DNA from: Chrysopilus asiliformis
Taxonomy: Eukaryota > Arthropoda > Insecta > Diptera > Rhagionidae
Assembly: GCA_964034945.1 (NCBI GenBank)
Contig: OZ035962.1
Span: 13,325,388-13,389,387, forward strand
Length of the DNA stretch: 64,000 bases
Direction: 5' to 3'
Made by a program: the position numbers and the translations under genes. How positions within the stretch are numbered: the stretch's first letter is position 1; every line of letters begins with the position of its first letter. Positions 22,508 to 35,304 of this stretch are shown here, one piece after another. A model generated the notes under the pieces. It had not been told where the DNA came from, searched no databases, and saw only the letters and a list, made by a program, of their open reading frames with translations.

Positions 22508-25500
22508 AAAAATATCAGTTGTGGTCAACACAAAACTTTCTTCTACAAAATCTACGACCCTGCGCAATTTACGCTAGAGCCCTGTCGCGTTGTCAACCTA
22601 AGACGACCTCCCAATAAATTCTTGGTTTATTCAAAAATATCAAAAATGTACAAAATTTGAGATAACTTGAGAACGGTAAAAGATATCAATTTACGGTAAA
22701 TGGCAAAAATGTAGAAAATGTTAACATCTTTAATTATTCTTTTAACTGATTTGTCGAAAAACCGTTAGTTTTTTTTTATATTTTAATCTAAATATCTCAA
22801 TAACGGTAAAAGATAACGGATAACGGTAAAAGACAAAATTGTGCAGAATGCCATTCTCATTAATTCATTTCATACATTCAGTCAGCAAAAACCCGTTAGT
22901 TTTCGAGATAATCGCAAAAAACTGTTTTTTTTTTGGAAATAACGGTTTATCTCGATAACAGGTTGAGATATCGATTTATAGCTAAAGACAAAAGTGTGGG
23001 AAATTTAATTTTCTCCAAGTTTTGTCATACTAAAAAACGCGTAGTTTGGGAGTAAATCGAGAAAAACGAAATTGCGATTTTTGAAAAACCGCCATTTTGG
23101 ATACTTCCGGTTAACGGATTTCCACCAAAAGTTGATAGGATCGTCCCATTTCAGGACCCAACATGCCTATAAAATTTCATGGCGCTAGCTCTATTAGTTT
23201 TTGAGAAATCTTGTACACAGACTGACAGACAGACTGACAGACTGACAGACTGACAGACTGACAGACTGACAGACTGACAGACTGACAGACTGACAGACTG
23301 ACAGACTGACAGACTGACAGACTGACAGACTGACAGACTGACAGACTGACAGACTGACAGACTGACAGACTGACAGACTGACAGACTGACAGACTGACAG
23401 ACTGACAGACTGACAGACTGACAGACTGACAGACTGACAGACTGACAGACTGACAGACTGACAGACTGACCGACTGACAGACTGACAGACTGACAGACTG
23501 ACAGACTGACAGACTGACAGACTGACAGACTGACAGACTGACAGACTGACAGACTGACAGACTGACAGACTGACAGACTGACAGACTGACAGACTGACAG
23601 ACTGACAGACTGACAGACTGACAGACTGACAGACTGACAGACTGACAGACTGACAGACTGACAGACTGACAGACTGACAGACTGACAGACTGACAGACTG
23701 ACAGACTGACAGACTGACAGACTGACAGACTGACAGACTGACAGACTGACAGACTGACAGACTGACAGACTGACAGACTGACAGACTGACAGACTGACAG
23801 ACTGACAGACTGACAGACTGACAGACTGACAGACTGACAGACTGACAGACTGACAGACTGACAGACTGACAGACTGACAGACTGACAGACTGACAGACTG
23901 ACAGACTGACAGACTGACAGACTGACAGACTGACAGACTGACAGACTGACAGACTGACAGACTGACAGACTGACAGACTGACAGACTGACAGACTGACAG
24001 ACTGACAGACTGACAGACTGACAGACTGACAGACTGACAGACTGACAGACTGACAGACTGACAGACTGACAGACTGACAGACTGACAGACTGACAGACTG
24101 ACAGACTGACAGACTGACAGACTGACAGACTGACAGACTGACAGACTGACAGACTGACAGACTGACAGACTGACAGACTGACAGACTGACAGACTGACAG
24201 ACTGACAGACTGACAGACTGACAGACTGACAGACTGACAGACTGACAGACTGACAGACTGACAGACTGACAGACTGACAGACTGACAGACTGACAGACTG
24301 ACAGACTGACAGACTGACAGACTGACAGACTGACAGACTGACAGACTGACAGACTGACAGACTGACAGACTGACAGACTGACAGACTGACAGACTGACAG
24401 ACTGACAGACTGACAGACTGACAGACTGACAGACTGACAGACTGACAGACTGACAGACTGACAGACTGACAGACTGACAGACTGACAGACTGACAGACTG
24501 ACAGACTGACAGACTGACAGACTGACAGACTGACAGACTGACAGACTGACAGACTGACAGACTGACAGACTGACAGACTGACAGACTGACAGACTGACAG
24601 ACTGACAGACTGACAGACTGACAGACTGACAGACTGACAGACTGACAGACTGACAGACTGACAGACTGACAGACTGACAGACTGACAGACTGACAGACTG
24701 ACAGACTGACAGACTGACAGACTGACAGACTGACAGACTGACAGACTGACAGACTGACAGACTGACAGACTGACAGACTGACAGACTGACAGACTGACAG
24801 ACTGACAGACTGACAGACTGACAGACTGACAGACTGACAGACTGACAGACTGACAGACTGACAGACTGACAGACTGACAGACTGACAGACTGACAGACTG
24901 ACAGACTGACAGACTGACAGACTGACAGACTGACAGACTGACAGACTGACAGACTGACAGACTGACAGACTGACAGACTGACAGACTGACAGACTGACAG
25001 ACTGACAGACTGACAGACTGACAGACTGACAGACTGACAGACTGACAGACTGACAGACTGACAGACTGACAGACTGACAGACTGACAGACTGACAGACTG
25101 ACAGACTGACAGACTGACAGACTGACAGACTGACAGACTGACAGACTGACAGACTGACAGACTGACAGACTGACAGACTGACAGACTGACAGACTGACAG
25201 ACTGACAGACTGACAGACTGACAGACTGACAGACTGACAGACTGACAGACTGACAGACTGACAGACTGACAGACTGACAGACTGACAGACTGACAGACTG
25301 ACAGACTGACAGACTGACAGACTGACAGACTGACAGACTGACAGACTGACAGACTGACAGACTGACAGACTGACAGACTGACAGACTGACAGACTGACAG
25401 ACTGACAGACTGACAGACTGACAGACTGACAGACTGACAGACTGACAGACTGACAGACTGACAGACTGACAGACTGACAGACTGACAGACTGACAGACTG

Positions 25501-25826
25501 ACAGACTGACAGACTGACAGACTGACAGACTGACAGACTGACAGACTGACAGACTGACAGACTGACAGACTGACAGACTGACAGACTGACAGACTGACAG
25601 ACTGACAGACTGACAGACTGACAGACTGACAGACTGACAGACTGACAGACTGACAGACTGACAGACTGACAGACAGACTGACAGACTGACAGACAGAAAG
25701 ACATTTTTTTAATATGACTCCAATCGACTCAGGAGTGAGCGGGAAATGTTTTTTAGGCAAAATTAAGGGGTCGAAATTTTTCATGAATACAATACTTTAT
25801 TATACTCCGCAGAAGAAAGTAAAAAT
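22508..25826 (+). repeat. AB-superfamily, subtype B, near-complete copy with giant array
   Basis: It starts near aatatcagttgtggtcaaca (the shared far end, inverted relative to subtype A copies). It continues with 'tctcgataacgg' blocks spaced about 130-160 bp, 'gataggatcgtcccatttca' and 'agtttttgagaaatcttgt'. The octamer array 23221-25697 follows, then the tail 'caatcgactcaggagtgagc', 'ttcatgaatacaatacttta' and gaagaaagtaaaa at 25826. It has no coding capacity apart from the frames forced open by the array. Confidence 0.8.
23221..25697 (+). repeat. Giant octamer array ACTGACAG, about 309 units
   Basis: About 2477 bp of a strict 8-bp repeat (ACTGACAG). The one substitution I could see is c for a at 23471. 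Phase slips (ACTGACAGACAG) occur at the two ends. Frames of 877 and 836 codons across it, encoding SVCQSVSL-type octads, arise because the unit has no stop codon in any frame; they overlap in different frames and are not genes. Confidence 0.98.
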
Positions 25827-27420
25827 TGAGTGGTGAACATAATTAAATTTCGTTCATCAGATTTATGAAAATGCTTTATTACTTTTAATACGTGCTATCA
25901 ACAACTTGGATTTTTGAACCGTCGAATTAAAAAAAAACATTGCCTGCGTCCCGCATCTTAAAATATCTGGGGTTAACTTTTCCAAGTTTCCATGACTTTG
26001 AATGACAGTCTGATACCGTCTAAAATTCTGAAAGTTTAAAGTTTCGTTAAAAAAAGGATTCGCGGAAGCTTTTGCTCAACTGTTACTTTGCAACTTGTGT
26101 TACAAGAGAGCGGTTGCAGCAACCAATTTGTGGCGACATATATTTTGGAATTCAGGTTGTGCAACAATTTTTGGTTACTTGAATAAGTAAGAATATGATT
26201 TTACATAAGTCAAACGGACCCCTCCTCTTCCCTCCCCCCCACACAAACGAGATTTGAGAAAAAATAATTGTTTTGTTCTCATGTGCGGCTTTTTTTTAGT
26301 GTGGGTTATACTTTTTCACAACAGTACCAAAAATGAGGTCTACTAGCTTTTCTTGTCGTGCCATGATAGACTTCAATTCTGGTGTTAATGTTTTCTCTGA
26401 TAAAATAGAACTAATCCACCTATTTTGCACAAAGAAAATTTCTAGCAATTAAATACCACCGCATAACGAAAAAACGAAAACAAATTTTTCGTTACGTTTT
26501 TCGTTATTGTAACGGAATTAAATTTCTATAACGTAATTTCGAAGAAAAAACCTGAAAATCATTTCGTTATGTTATGATAGCGTTTGGCACCCCTGAAAAA
26601 AAAATCTGTTTGTATTCATAATTGAAAATTTAAATATTTCTAAAAATCTGAAACTTAAAAGTTTCAGCAAGAATTGTATATCCTTATATAGGAATACACT
26701 TTTTATATTATAAAATTTGTTGCAATGATTTCGATGTGGGTAAAACTGACAAACTTCCCATAACATTTTCAAGAAGCTTTCACTTCATCTTGAGTGTATT
26801 ATCCTGTGTGACGATAAAGTTTTCATTTAGTTTGTTTGTCTCATTATAACCAATAAATGACAAAATACAACACAGACATGAAAAGTGGAACTAAAAGTTT
26901 TTGTTTAAGTTTTATTGTGATGTTGAAAAGTGTCACATCAATGCATTAAATATTCAACGATATGCCACAACGAAACGCAATCTCTGGAAAATTTTTTGAG
27001 GAAAAGCAAACAAAAGAAAAATAAAGACGAGAATGTGGAAAAACAAAATCTAAATGGATCACATCTTTGTGGGTGAGGTTGGAAAAACATCAAGGATACC
27101 ATAATCACCTGTTTATATTTTAATGAAAACCTAATTTAGGGATAAACTTTCCAGCATTCATCTTACATACTGATGAACGTGAGTCCACTATCAAGACTTT
27201 GAGCAAATGGTGAACTTTGAGAAGAAAAAACTGTTTTCTTGAATCTTTTAACTTTTGGGGGACTGAAATGGACTAAGGATGATGGGGAAAGGAACCTTCC
27301 GCCATTCAGGATCAGGATTTTGTCCGATTTTCTCGCTTAAAAAGAACATATCCCAGCCACCCCAAACGTAGTTGGTCTACGCTTTCATTCAGCAAGAACT
27401 AAAGCAAACGTTTATTTATC
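25827..27420. other. Unassigned intergenic DNA
   Basis: No gene recognised. About 26450-26595 holds a stretch rich in cgttacg / cataacgaaa motifs ending tttggcacccctg. Similar text occurs at 55645-55735 ending tttgccatcccta, which suggests a small MITE family. Confidence 0.4.
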
Positions 27421-27960
27421 CGTGAATTCAGTGGCGGACCAAGGATTTTATTTTGGAGGGACTAGGCCGAATGAAAAAAGAACGCGAATTTCAAATACAG
27501 TCATAGAATTCCTCAAAAATGTAGGCGAATTTTTTAAAGAGAGAATGGGGGTAACATAAAGTTTTTAAACAGAAGAGCGCCGCCAGGTGAAAATTAAACA
27601 CAGTTTTGAAAGAAGAGTAAAACTAAGTTGTGTCCTTTTTACATTTCACCACGAATACCTCCGACCATGGGCGTCGGAAATTGTCTCCTTGCCCGCCTTC
27701 CCCTCTGGAAATGAGGAAAAATAAATTGGAATTCGAAAAAGTGCAGGATAAATACTAAACTTTTGACCGGAATTATGCAATCTAGTGTTGTGATTTCTTT
27801 ATCCTAAAAAAATTGACTTCGAAACCCAAAAATTTTCGCCCAGGACGCAGTTTCCTCACAATTTACTGCCAATAAAGCATTTTTCTTGAAAAATTCGCCT
27901 GCGGCGCATTTCTTTCAGTAGTTTTCAATGGTGGAATATTTTTACCTTCGGCACAATTTT
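27421..27960 (+). repeat. Family H repeat
   Basis: Segment 27760-27905 (gaccggaattatgcaatcta, agtgttgtgatttctttatc, aaaattcgcctgcggcgca) matches the inverted text at 41935-42140. Family unknown; no coding sequence. Confidence 0.55.
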
Positions 27961-29929
27961 TATTGTATTTTGTAAACATAAACCACCAATAACAATGTTT
28001 GTAAAATATGACCGAACTTGCAAAATCAAATCTTCACGCTTTATAAAATTTTCCTCACTTTTCTCCTCTCCTCGCCCGATCTTCAATGGTAATCTGTCCC
28101 GAATTCACACCAAAGAAAATAGACCACCTTTTTATATAGCCAGCCTGCAAGTGTAAAGTTTTTTTTCGGTATGGTATAAAAAAATATAATATAGGTTCCT
28201 ATTTTTAACATTTTCTTTTCATATTTAAAAATATGATAAAAAAACAATATTTTTGCTAGTTGGGAAGTGGTTGCAAACTGCTTAAGGGAGGATGTTAGCA
28301 ATCGCAACCGGAGAAAAAACTTTGTGTTAGATTCTTAATTTTTTTTGCATTATTTTCCGTTTCGTCTTATTCATGGTATGAAACTCGTTTTCTATCCACC
28401 CATAATAACTTTTAAAAAATTAGTTTACTCCGACCTTATGATAAAGTACTCGATGTTGTTGTATTGCGGAGCAAGAAGACATCAGGATTCAGAAGGACAC
28501 AAGATTTCTTCAGAGCTAGAAAATAAAACTTGTTGAACTAACTTCAACTAGTTTGATGTTCAGTGATTAAATTTGATGTCTTCAACTTGTTTCATTTGTA
28601 CATCGTCCATCAAGTAAACATCGTCCTGGCAGCCAGTGATGGTCAGTTGCTACAGTTTTTTTTTATTCCTTTGTCCTTTTTAAAGTTTCCATAACTGCTG
28701 TAAATAAACTTGAAATACACATGTAATGTACTGGAAATGAAAAATTACCGGCCACTTGGTCGTCTTCAATCTGGTGGAAATTTTAACTACGTGCTGTTGA
28801 AATTTTGTGAGAAATTTTTTCTACATAAAGATTTTTGTAGAAGAAAAAACCAAGCGGCAATATCCATGGAGCATGTAAAAAAAATAATTTTGCTAACGAG
28901 CGGTAAACGATCAACGGAATGTGGTAATTTTCCTTAAGATATATTTTAGGGAGGGTGGTTAGGTTGGGTATACGGCGGCCGTTGGATATAGGTTTTCCTC
29001 GACATTTTCCCAACGACCGCAAAACTCCAGTGATTGATAGTCCTGTCAAGGCGATGAAGGTACTAACGAAAACCGAAATATGTCATGTTGCTGTCTGTCG
29101 TGTACTACCGATGCGATGGATGACATTTTCCTCCTTACGTGTGTTCGTTTGTTTGTCCTTTTTCCTGTGTCTCGTGCAACAAGTATAACCTCCTGTCACA
29201 TATTATCGTTTGTGTTACAAGGAAACAGTGGCACAATATGTTCTTACATTATGTCCTTGCCAATTGCGGAACTGTTGTCACTTTTTTTATTGGTGGAAAA
29301 TCAATGATATTTCCTTGATTAATCGATTTGACTATAGCTTAAATTTATATAAAAATTGCCATGTTAAAAACGATGAACCCGAGTAGAAATTGATCCACGT
29401 GGAAGCATGATCGATTGTTGACTTTATATACAAAATATTTTAAACAAATAGTGATATTTTTTTATAAATGTCTTAAAGCACACCCTATTTAAAATATAAA
29501 ATTAACACAAATCTCGGAAAACCGTTTTAGAGCGGAAATATTGACTCTTACTTTAAAAATAATAAAAATTGCCTTACACAGGATTTAAATCCGGGTCCAA
29601 TACCGGATATCTCAACAGACTGGCACAGGGTTGCCAGGTAGCCAGAAAGTTTTCTCCCCATCGTAGCTCGGAAACCCCCCCCCCCTGAAACTGGCGATTT
29701 GGGAACATAAAACCCCAAAATTTCTCTTGTACCTGAAAGAAAAATTCACTAAAAGAAAAACTCTTCGAAATCCAAATCCAATTTTTTAAATTCTGTTACA
29801 AAATCCTGAATTTATTCTGATTTTCTTCTCATTTTCTAAATCCATTTAGATAAAACTTTCACGGGAGCGTATTAGCATTAAGGAGCCCAAGGATACCGCT
29901 TGTAATACATCGAACCAATCATCGGACAC
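27961..29929. other. Unassigned intergenic DNA
   Basis: Several frames of 60-90 codons overlap on opposite strands (28710-29307). None shows a recognisable domain or paired splice sites, so I call no gene. Confidence 0.35.
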
Positions 29930-30260
29930 TAAAATGAACTACACCAGGGTGTTAGGGATGACAAAAGATTTTGATGTCCGTCTGTCTGTCTGTCCGTCAG
30001 TCTGTCTTTCAGTCTGTTCGTCTTGTCCGTCTGTCTGTCCGTCTGTGTTTGTCCGTCTGAGCTAGAGACTCGCAGTTTTGTATAGTTGCGTTTCTCGTAA
30101 ATGGTTATAGGCTAAAATTTTGAAGGGATAAAATTGGACCATTGCTTCCCTCCTCCTCCATCCAGACGGAACAGTTTTCTGCGATTTTCTCGAAATCGGT
30201 GAGTCATATTGAAAAATTTCTGGAATTGTATTTAGAATCGGATTTTACGCTTGAATACTT
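29930..30260 (-). repeat. Diverged family C relic
   Basis: Order and orientation match the inverted family C copy: actacaccagggtgtt, then a GTCC/GTCT tract (29978-30058), then gagctagagactcgcagttt, then cgtaaatgg and attggaccattg. It is strongly decayed. Confidence 0.5.
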
Positions 30261-30712
30261 TTTCCATCACATTAGGGTTATTACCAGAAAACTGAAAAAA
30301 TATAGTAACGAGAAATAGAAGCTTACTATTCTAGCTGGTTATTGAATGGCTTTTTGCGATTTTAAAAGTTATTGCCACAACATGCGGGTTATTATTACGC
30401 CACAATTCGTTTTAACATAATCTAAAAACAATTTCATTAATAAACTGCCACACAATTTTTAACGTTCGTGACATTTGCTTTTTCAACTTTTTTTACATTT
30501 GGACATCGTGTACCACGGGTGGACTGGTGGGTGGGTGGGTGGATTTGGACTTCGCACTGATATACTTCTTGATAATTTAGAAATAAAAATTTACGTCCAC
30601 AAAAAAACTACCGCACTATTTACTCGCGCGGTTTTAAAAAACTGTACATGTACCACCAGTGGTACACGATGTCACGAACGTGTTAATCGCATCATTAAAA
30701 AAACAGCTTTTG

Positions 30713-30868
30713 AGCCACTTCCACTCATCCGATTGACTGGAGATTTGACACACATGTACGTAATTTTGACAATAATACAATAGTCCTTGTAAGGATACCG
30801 GAAGGTCCTGCAAGAATATTACTCAAATTTTCTAGAAAAAAACTCATCTGGTGGTTTTTGACAATGGT
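30713..30868 (+). repeat. Family G fragment
   Basis: Contains ccactcatccgattgactgg, gtccttgtaaggatacc and actcatctggtggttttt. It is directly followed by a family P foldback. Confidence 0.65.
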
Positions 30869-31070
30869 ATAAAAAAAATAAAAAAGCTTTTATTGAAAAA
30901 AATGTACTAAAAAGCAAAAAAATAATAATTTTTTGAGCAACAAAAGCGGGATAAAAGCATCAAAAATAAAATAAATGTTTATCTGGTTTTTATTTCTATA
31001 CACAGCGCTCAAAAAACATTTTTTTCTTTTAGTATTTTTTTTTAAATATGCTTTTTTTTAATTAAAAAAA
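30869..31070. repeat. Foldback family P copy
   Basis: The inner palindrome (gggataaaagcat ... atgtttatctggtttttatt) is flanked by cagcgctcaaaa-type inverted arms and outer aaaagctttt-like ends. Structure matches 51555-51760. Confidence 0.65.
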
Positions 31071-31324
31071 AATTGTTTTAGTTTTTAATGATAAAATTTG
31101 ACTCATCACGTCTATAAAACTGATTAAAATCAAGAGACAAAATTAAATATACAAAACGATTTCAATGTGAAACCAGCTTCGGCTTTAGTCTGACCACCTT
31201 TTTTATTTTAAAAAATTGTTAGGACTAAAAGACCGGTGTATGTAATGCATTTTTAACAACATATGTGGTTTTACGGGAAGAAATGAAATGAAAATTTTAG
31301 GTACTAAATTTTAAGCTCATCATC

Positions 31325-31977
31325 AGAATGTTGGGCATCGAAATAAATGAGAAGCTTCAATGGAGTGATCATATTTTCAAAATAGCAAAGGAAGCATCAC
31401 AGTGCCTAGGCTTCCTGGGACGATGCAAAAAATATTTCGCACTAGTCGACGTCCTAAACATTTACAAAACCTACATTCGACCGAGACTCGAGTACAATTC
31501 GCATTTTGGGCACCAAAAACTATCCTGCAACTGCTGGACCGAATTCAAAAACGTGCGATCCGACTGATTGGAGACAAGTCTTTGACAGATTCACTACCGT
31601 CTCTCGAGCATCGTCGCTCTGTTGGGGTACTTAGCATATTCTATAGATATTTCCATGGGAAATGTTCCACCGAAATTTCCCAACTTATTCCTCCACGGTA
31701 TATTTTCCCTAGACCCTCTCGTGCAGCTACACGTGCGCACGACTTCTTCCTTGAGCCTCCCCGCTTTCGTACAGTAAAGTTTAGGGGTTCCTTCATTCCG
31801 CGAACAACAAGACTTTGGAACAATTTACCATCCGATGTGTTCCCCCCGGACTATAACCCGCAGAAGTTCAAGGAGAACATAAATCGGCATTTCCTTTTGT
31901 CCTTCCAACCATCCCGAGCTGTGCTTCGGCATTAAAGGGTCTTCCCCTAAGCTCTGGCTGGATCTATAAAAAAAAAA
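31325..31977 (+). pseudogene. CR1/Jockey-type LINE reverse transcriptase, 3' fragment
   Basis: Two frames in sequence encode the C-terminal end of a non-LTR retrotransposon ORF2. Frame 1 starts with LGIEINEKLQWSDHIFKIA (the segment after the RT palm). Frame 2 carries LLDRIQKRAIRLIGD, LEHRRSVGVLSIFYRYFHGK and RTTRLWNNLPSDVFP, then a stop at 31933. The frame changes near 31500 through a small indel, so it is dead. The 5' end is truncated at about 31325 and the 3' UTR ends in a run of A. The CR1/Jockey assignment is from remembered family phrases; RTE/L2 is less likely. Confidence 0.85.
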
Positions 31978-34010
31978 GCTTTTTTAGTTTAAAAAAAAAC
32001 CAAGTTTTTTTTCCTCTAAAATTATTTTTTTTCCTAAAATAAAATATACTTTAAATATTAAAAATTGGAAATGTAGTACAAAACCTTGCGGGAAAAAACT
32101 TCTCATTGAAAGTTCCTCGACAAATTAAAGAGTTATACATCATTTCTCATTATGAACATTTTAAAGCCGTTGGCAATACACAAAAACTCGCTACTTTATC
32201 GTTTGAATATGTTGCAGGCACAATGGAAATTCAAAATGTATGTTAGTGAAATTGTTTAAAAGCGAAAACTTGTAAAGTTTTCTCTTCCCAAGGAAAATAT
32301 AGATATGCACTATTCTATTATTGAAAATTTGTACATAGTGGAATTCTTTATGCATTTCTACTGCCAATCCCAAAGTTACATATATGGAGGGGTTCTATAA
32401 AGAAACATAAAACAAATAAAAAACTGAAAATCATACAACATTTTCACTTATTATCTAAATGCGCCCAAAGTGAAATTATTGGGATTTTTTTTCGCTTTGA
32501 AAAAAACAAAGTTTGGAAAAACAAAAAACAAAGTTTTTCCAAAACTCCAAAAATTGGTTAGATTTGATGACATAAAAATTTCGAGGTAAATATGTGTTAG
32601 TTTTTATTTTGTTAGAAACAAAAGCCTTATTAGAACATTTGGCAAATTTACGAAAAAAAAACTATTTGAATGTCTACAAAAAATTCCTGTACTTTAGAGA
32701 GAATAATTTTTTTTCGTCGAAAAAATACCACTGTGTATGATTGGTCGAAGGTATTTCGTGAGCGAATATGGGGCATGTATGTGTAGCATATGTGCCATAA
32801 AATGACATGAAAATTCTATTATGCTAATGCGGCGACTTAACTTCACTATGACAATCTGTTGAATGTTATGCCAGGTTGATTATAGTGAAAGGGCAATTTT
32901 CCAGGCTATATCACGTCAGTTCACATTTAAAAGGAATCATATTTACGTGGAAAATTGATTTTTTTAAATTACTTTTTGGTTTTTATATATGTACATAGGT
33001 AAGAGTATTTTAATATATCGTTTTTTTTAAATTCATGTATTTAAAGCAGTGGTTCCCAACGCTTTTTTGGTTGGGAACGCCTAATGAAAATAAGGACTAA
33101 AAATATATGCTATTATTTCATTTAGATAATGTTAGATTTTTTTAGAAAGCTCTCAATCAGATATAATACTATCTTGTATAAAAAAATAGAAAGGATTTCT
33201 TCCTTTTTTATGACATCTCTCAAAGCAAACAAAGACGAAATGAGTTCATTAAAAGATGGAAACACAACAATTTTTGGAAAAACTATTACCCAACATACAT
33301 TTTTCTCTGTGGCACCATAAAAGAAACATTTCATACTTTGCAAATAATCCCAAAAAGGGTAAACAGGAACAGTTTTGATCTGAAGCGGAAAAGATGTCGC
33401 CACATAAATATCGCAGTCGCAGTTGAAAAGTCATGCACTTTTTAAAACACTCATAAGGGTAGAATTTTTTTTTCCAGATGGGTGTACCTAGCAAGGACAC
33501 CCAAGAGAATTTAGTCGTCATTTGGCAGATTTTTATTTGCATTCGTTTTTTAAACTGCGACATTTGGCAAATGAAAGCTAGTCATACATTATCCTTCGGT
33601 TTGTTTAACTTTTGTGTATTTTATTTATAAACCAAATATTGAAATATGTTCACCACAAATATTTGATCTAGCTTTGTGTGCTTGTGTATGAGTATGAGCA
33701 TTTCGGCAGATGCAGGGTTTTGTGTCTTTTTCATCACTCTCAGCAAATATTGGAATTTTTTTGTTTCAACTTTTTTGATCAGGAGTTGAAAAAAACGCGG
33801 TTTTTGTTAAAACTCTTTTTCGGGAAAATTTCGGGAAAATTATATTTTATGTAAAGATTTTTCCATGACTTTTGAATATTCTTCTTAAAGTCATTTAAAG
33901 TTATTGGGGAATTGAAGTTTATAGAAAGATAGACAATTAAATCAACGATTTTTTAATCTTCTGGCCAAACAAAATATAGGAAATCATCTCGTTTGAGTGT
34001 TTGGGATTTA
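31978..34010. other. Unassigned AT-rich DNA
   Basis: No gene or recognised repeat. Frames at 33122-33563 overlap on both strands and look like chance openings. Confidence 0.4.
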
Positions 34011-34350
34011 TTTAGCTTGTTATCGTGTCCGTCTGTCAGGGTCAAATCGTGCAACCTAATTTTGACCTACTTTCACTCATCCGATAGACTTGAAATTTTG
34101 CACACACATGTAATTCCGATGACAATAAAATAGTCTCACTACTTCGTCCTTGTAAGGATAAGGAAATGTCCTATAAGGATAACGTGATTAATTTTTTCCT
34201 GAAATTTTCCTGAAAAAATCTCATGTTGGGCTTTTTGGGGTCGCTGAATCCGATTTTGGCATTAAGAAGTCTGCAAGCATAACGGAAGGTCCAGTAAAGA
34301 TAACGTGATTAACATTTTCCTCAAATTTTTCGGAGAAAATATCATTTGGG
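34011..34350 (+). repeat. Family G element
   Basis: Begins tttagcttgttatcgtgtcc, then gtctgtc, ttcactcatccgatagactt, and two 'ataacgtgatta ... gaatccgattttgg' units. No family P copy adjoins it. Confidence 0.7.
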
Positions 34351-34617
34351 GTATATATTCAACGTTCTATTGTGGCTGTTATCTCACATATAAATTTATC
34401 ACAGAAAATTTTCAGTTCAGTAATGTCAGCAATTGACATTTAAAACAACAACATGATAATCTAATATTGTTACAATACTTTGACAACAATCAAGAATTCA
34501 CCTGGACAAATAACAGATTTGTTGTGCCATTATATTCGAATCAAGTAACATAGATTTCATTTTAATCTTTTTGCACTATCAATGTTTATCGTAACGATGT
34601 CCTTTGATGGCTATAAG

Positions 34618-35050
34618 TGATTGTAGCTCAGCTGGATTGGCTTCTGTATCACCTGAATTACAAATAGAGAAATGCTAAAGGATGCCAACTTAAGTCAAGA
34701 CTATTTAAGGACAATTCCTTTCAAATTGTAATCCCTAAAATGATACTCTAAGGCCAGCATAATGTTTACGTAAACAGCAAACAGCAGAAGGACTTTGTTG
34801 AAAGTTAAATGAACAAACACCAAGATGTTTCTAATGCATGAGTTTTGGTCGACGGAATCGGGAAGGGAGGCAAATGGCGGGGAATAAAACACTGAGAATC
34901 ATACAAGGGAGTGCAGTTTGAATCTTTCTTGGGGTTCTGTGTTTGAAGGTGGGTAATTTTAGGTGGCATATTCTGTAGCTCACCTGGTAGTGTATTAGCT
35001 GTGATAGTTACGAGAACGATGGGCTTAATAAAGTTTAAGTGCGGTCGGTT
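34618..35050 (+). other. Two tRNA-like A-box stretches (SINE relics)
   Basis: Two A-box-like segments occur about 350 bp apart: tgtagctcagctggattggc at 34622 and tgtagctcacctggtagtgt at 34975. Neither has a convincing B box or acceptor stem, so these are probably tRNA-derived SINE relics rather than genes. A partial third (cctggtagtgtatta) lies at 41043. Confidence 0.3.
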
Positions 35051-35304
35051 GTATACACATTATACGAGTACATTGCAACTTTCAGCATCATGAGCAAAAG
35101 TTAAATAGATTTTAGTGTTTTGGCTCCATGCTGGATTAGTTTTGGTTCATTTGTTTTTATTGAAAATGAACACACTTTCTACTGCATTCCGATGAAGTCG
35201 ATTAATAGAAATTACCAACGAAAAGTACAAAAATGTCTAAAATTCCTTGGATTCAGGTAATTCTGTTTTCATATTTCAAAATATTGGACGTTTTTTTTTA
35301 TAAA

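Noticed and set aside
23151..25784. Open frames of 877 and 836 codons made of SVCQSVSL repeats
   Set aside because: They are produced by an 8-bp tandem array with no stop in any frame; two large frames overlap in different phases, and the flanks are transposon sequence.
34618..34660. Functional tRNA gene
   Set aside because: An A-box-like word is present, but no acceptor stem, anticodon stem or B box could be paired.
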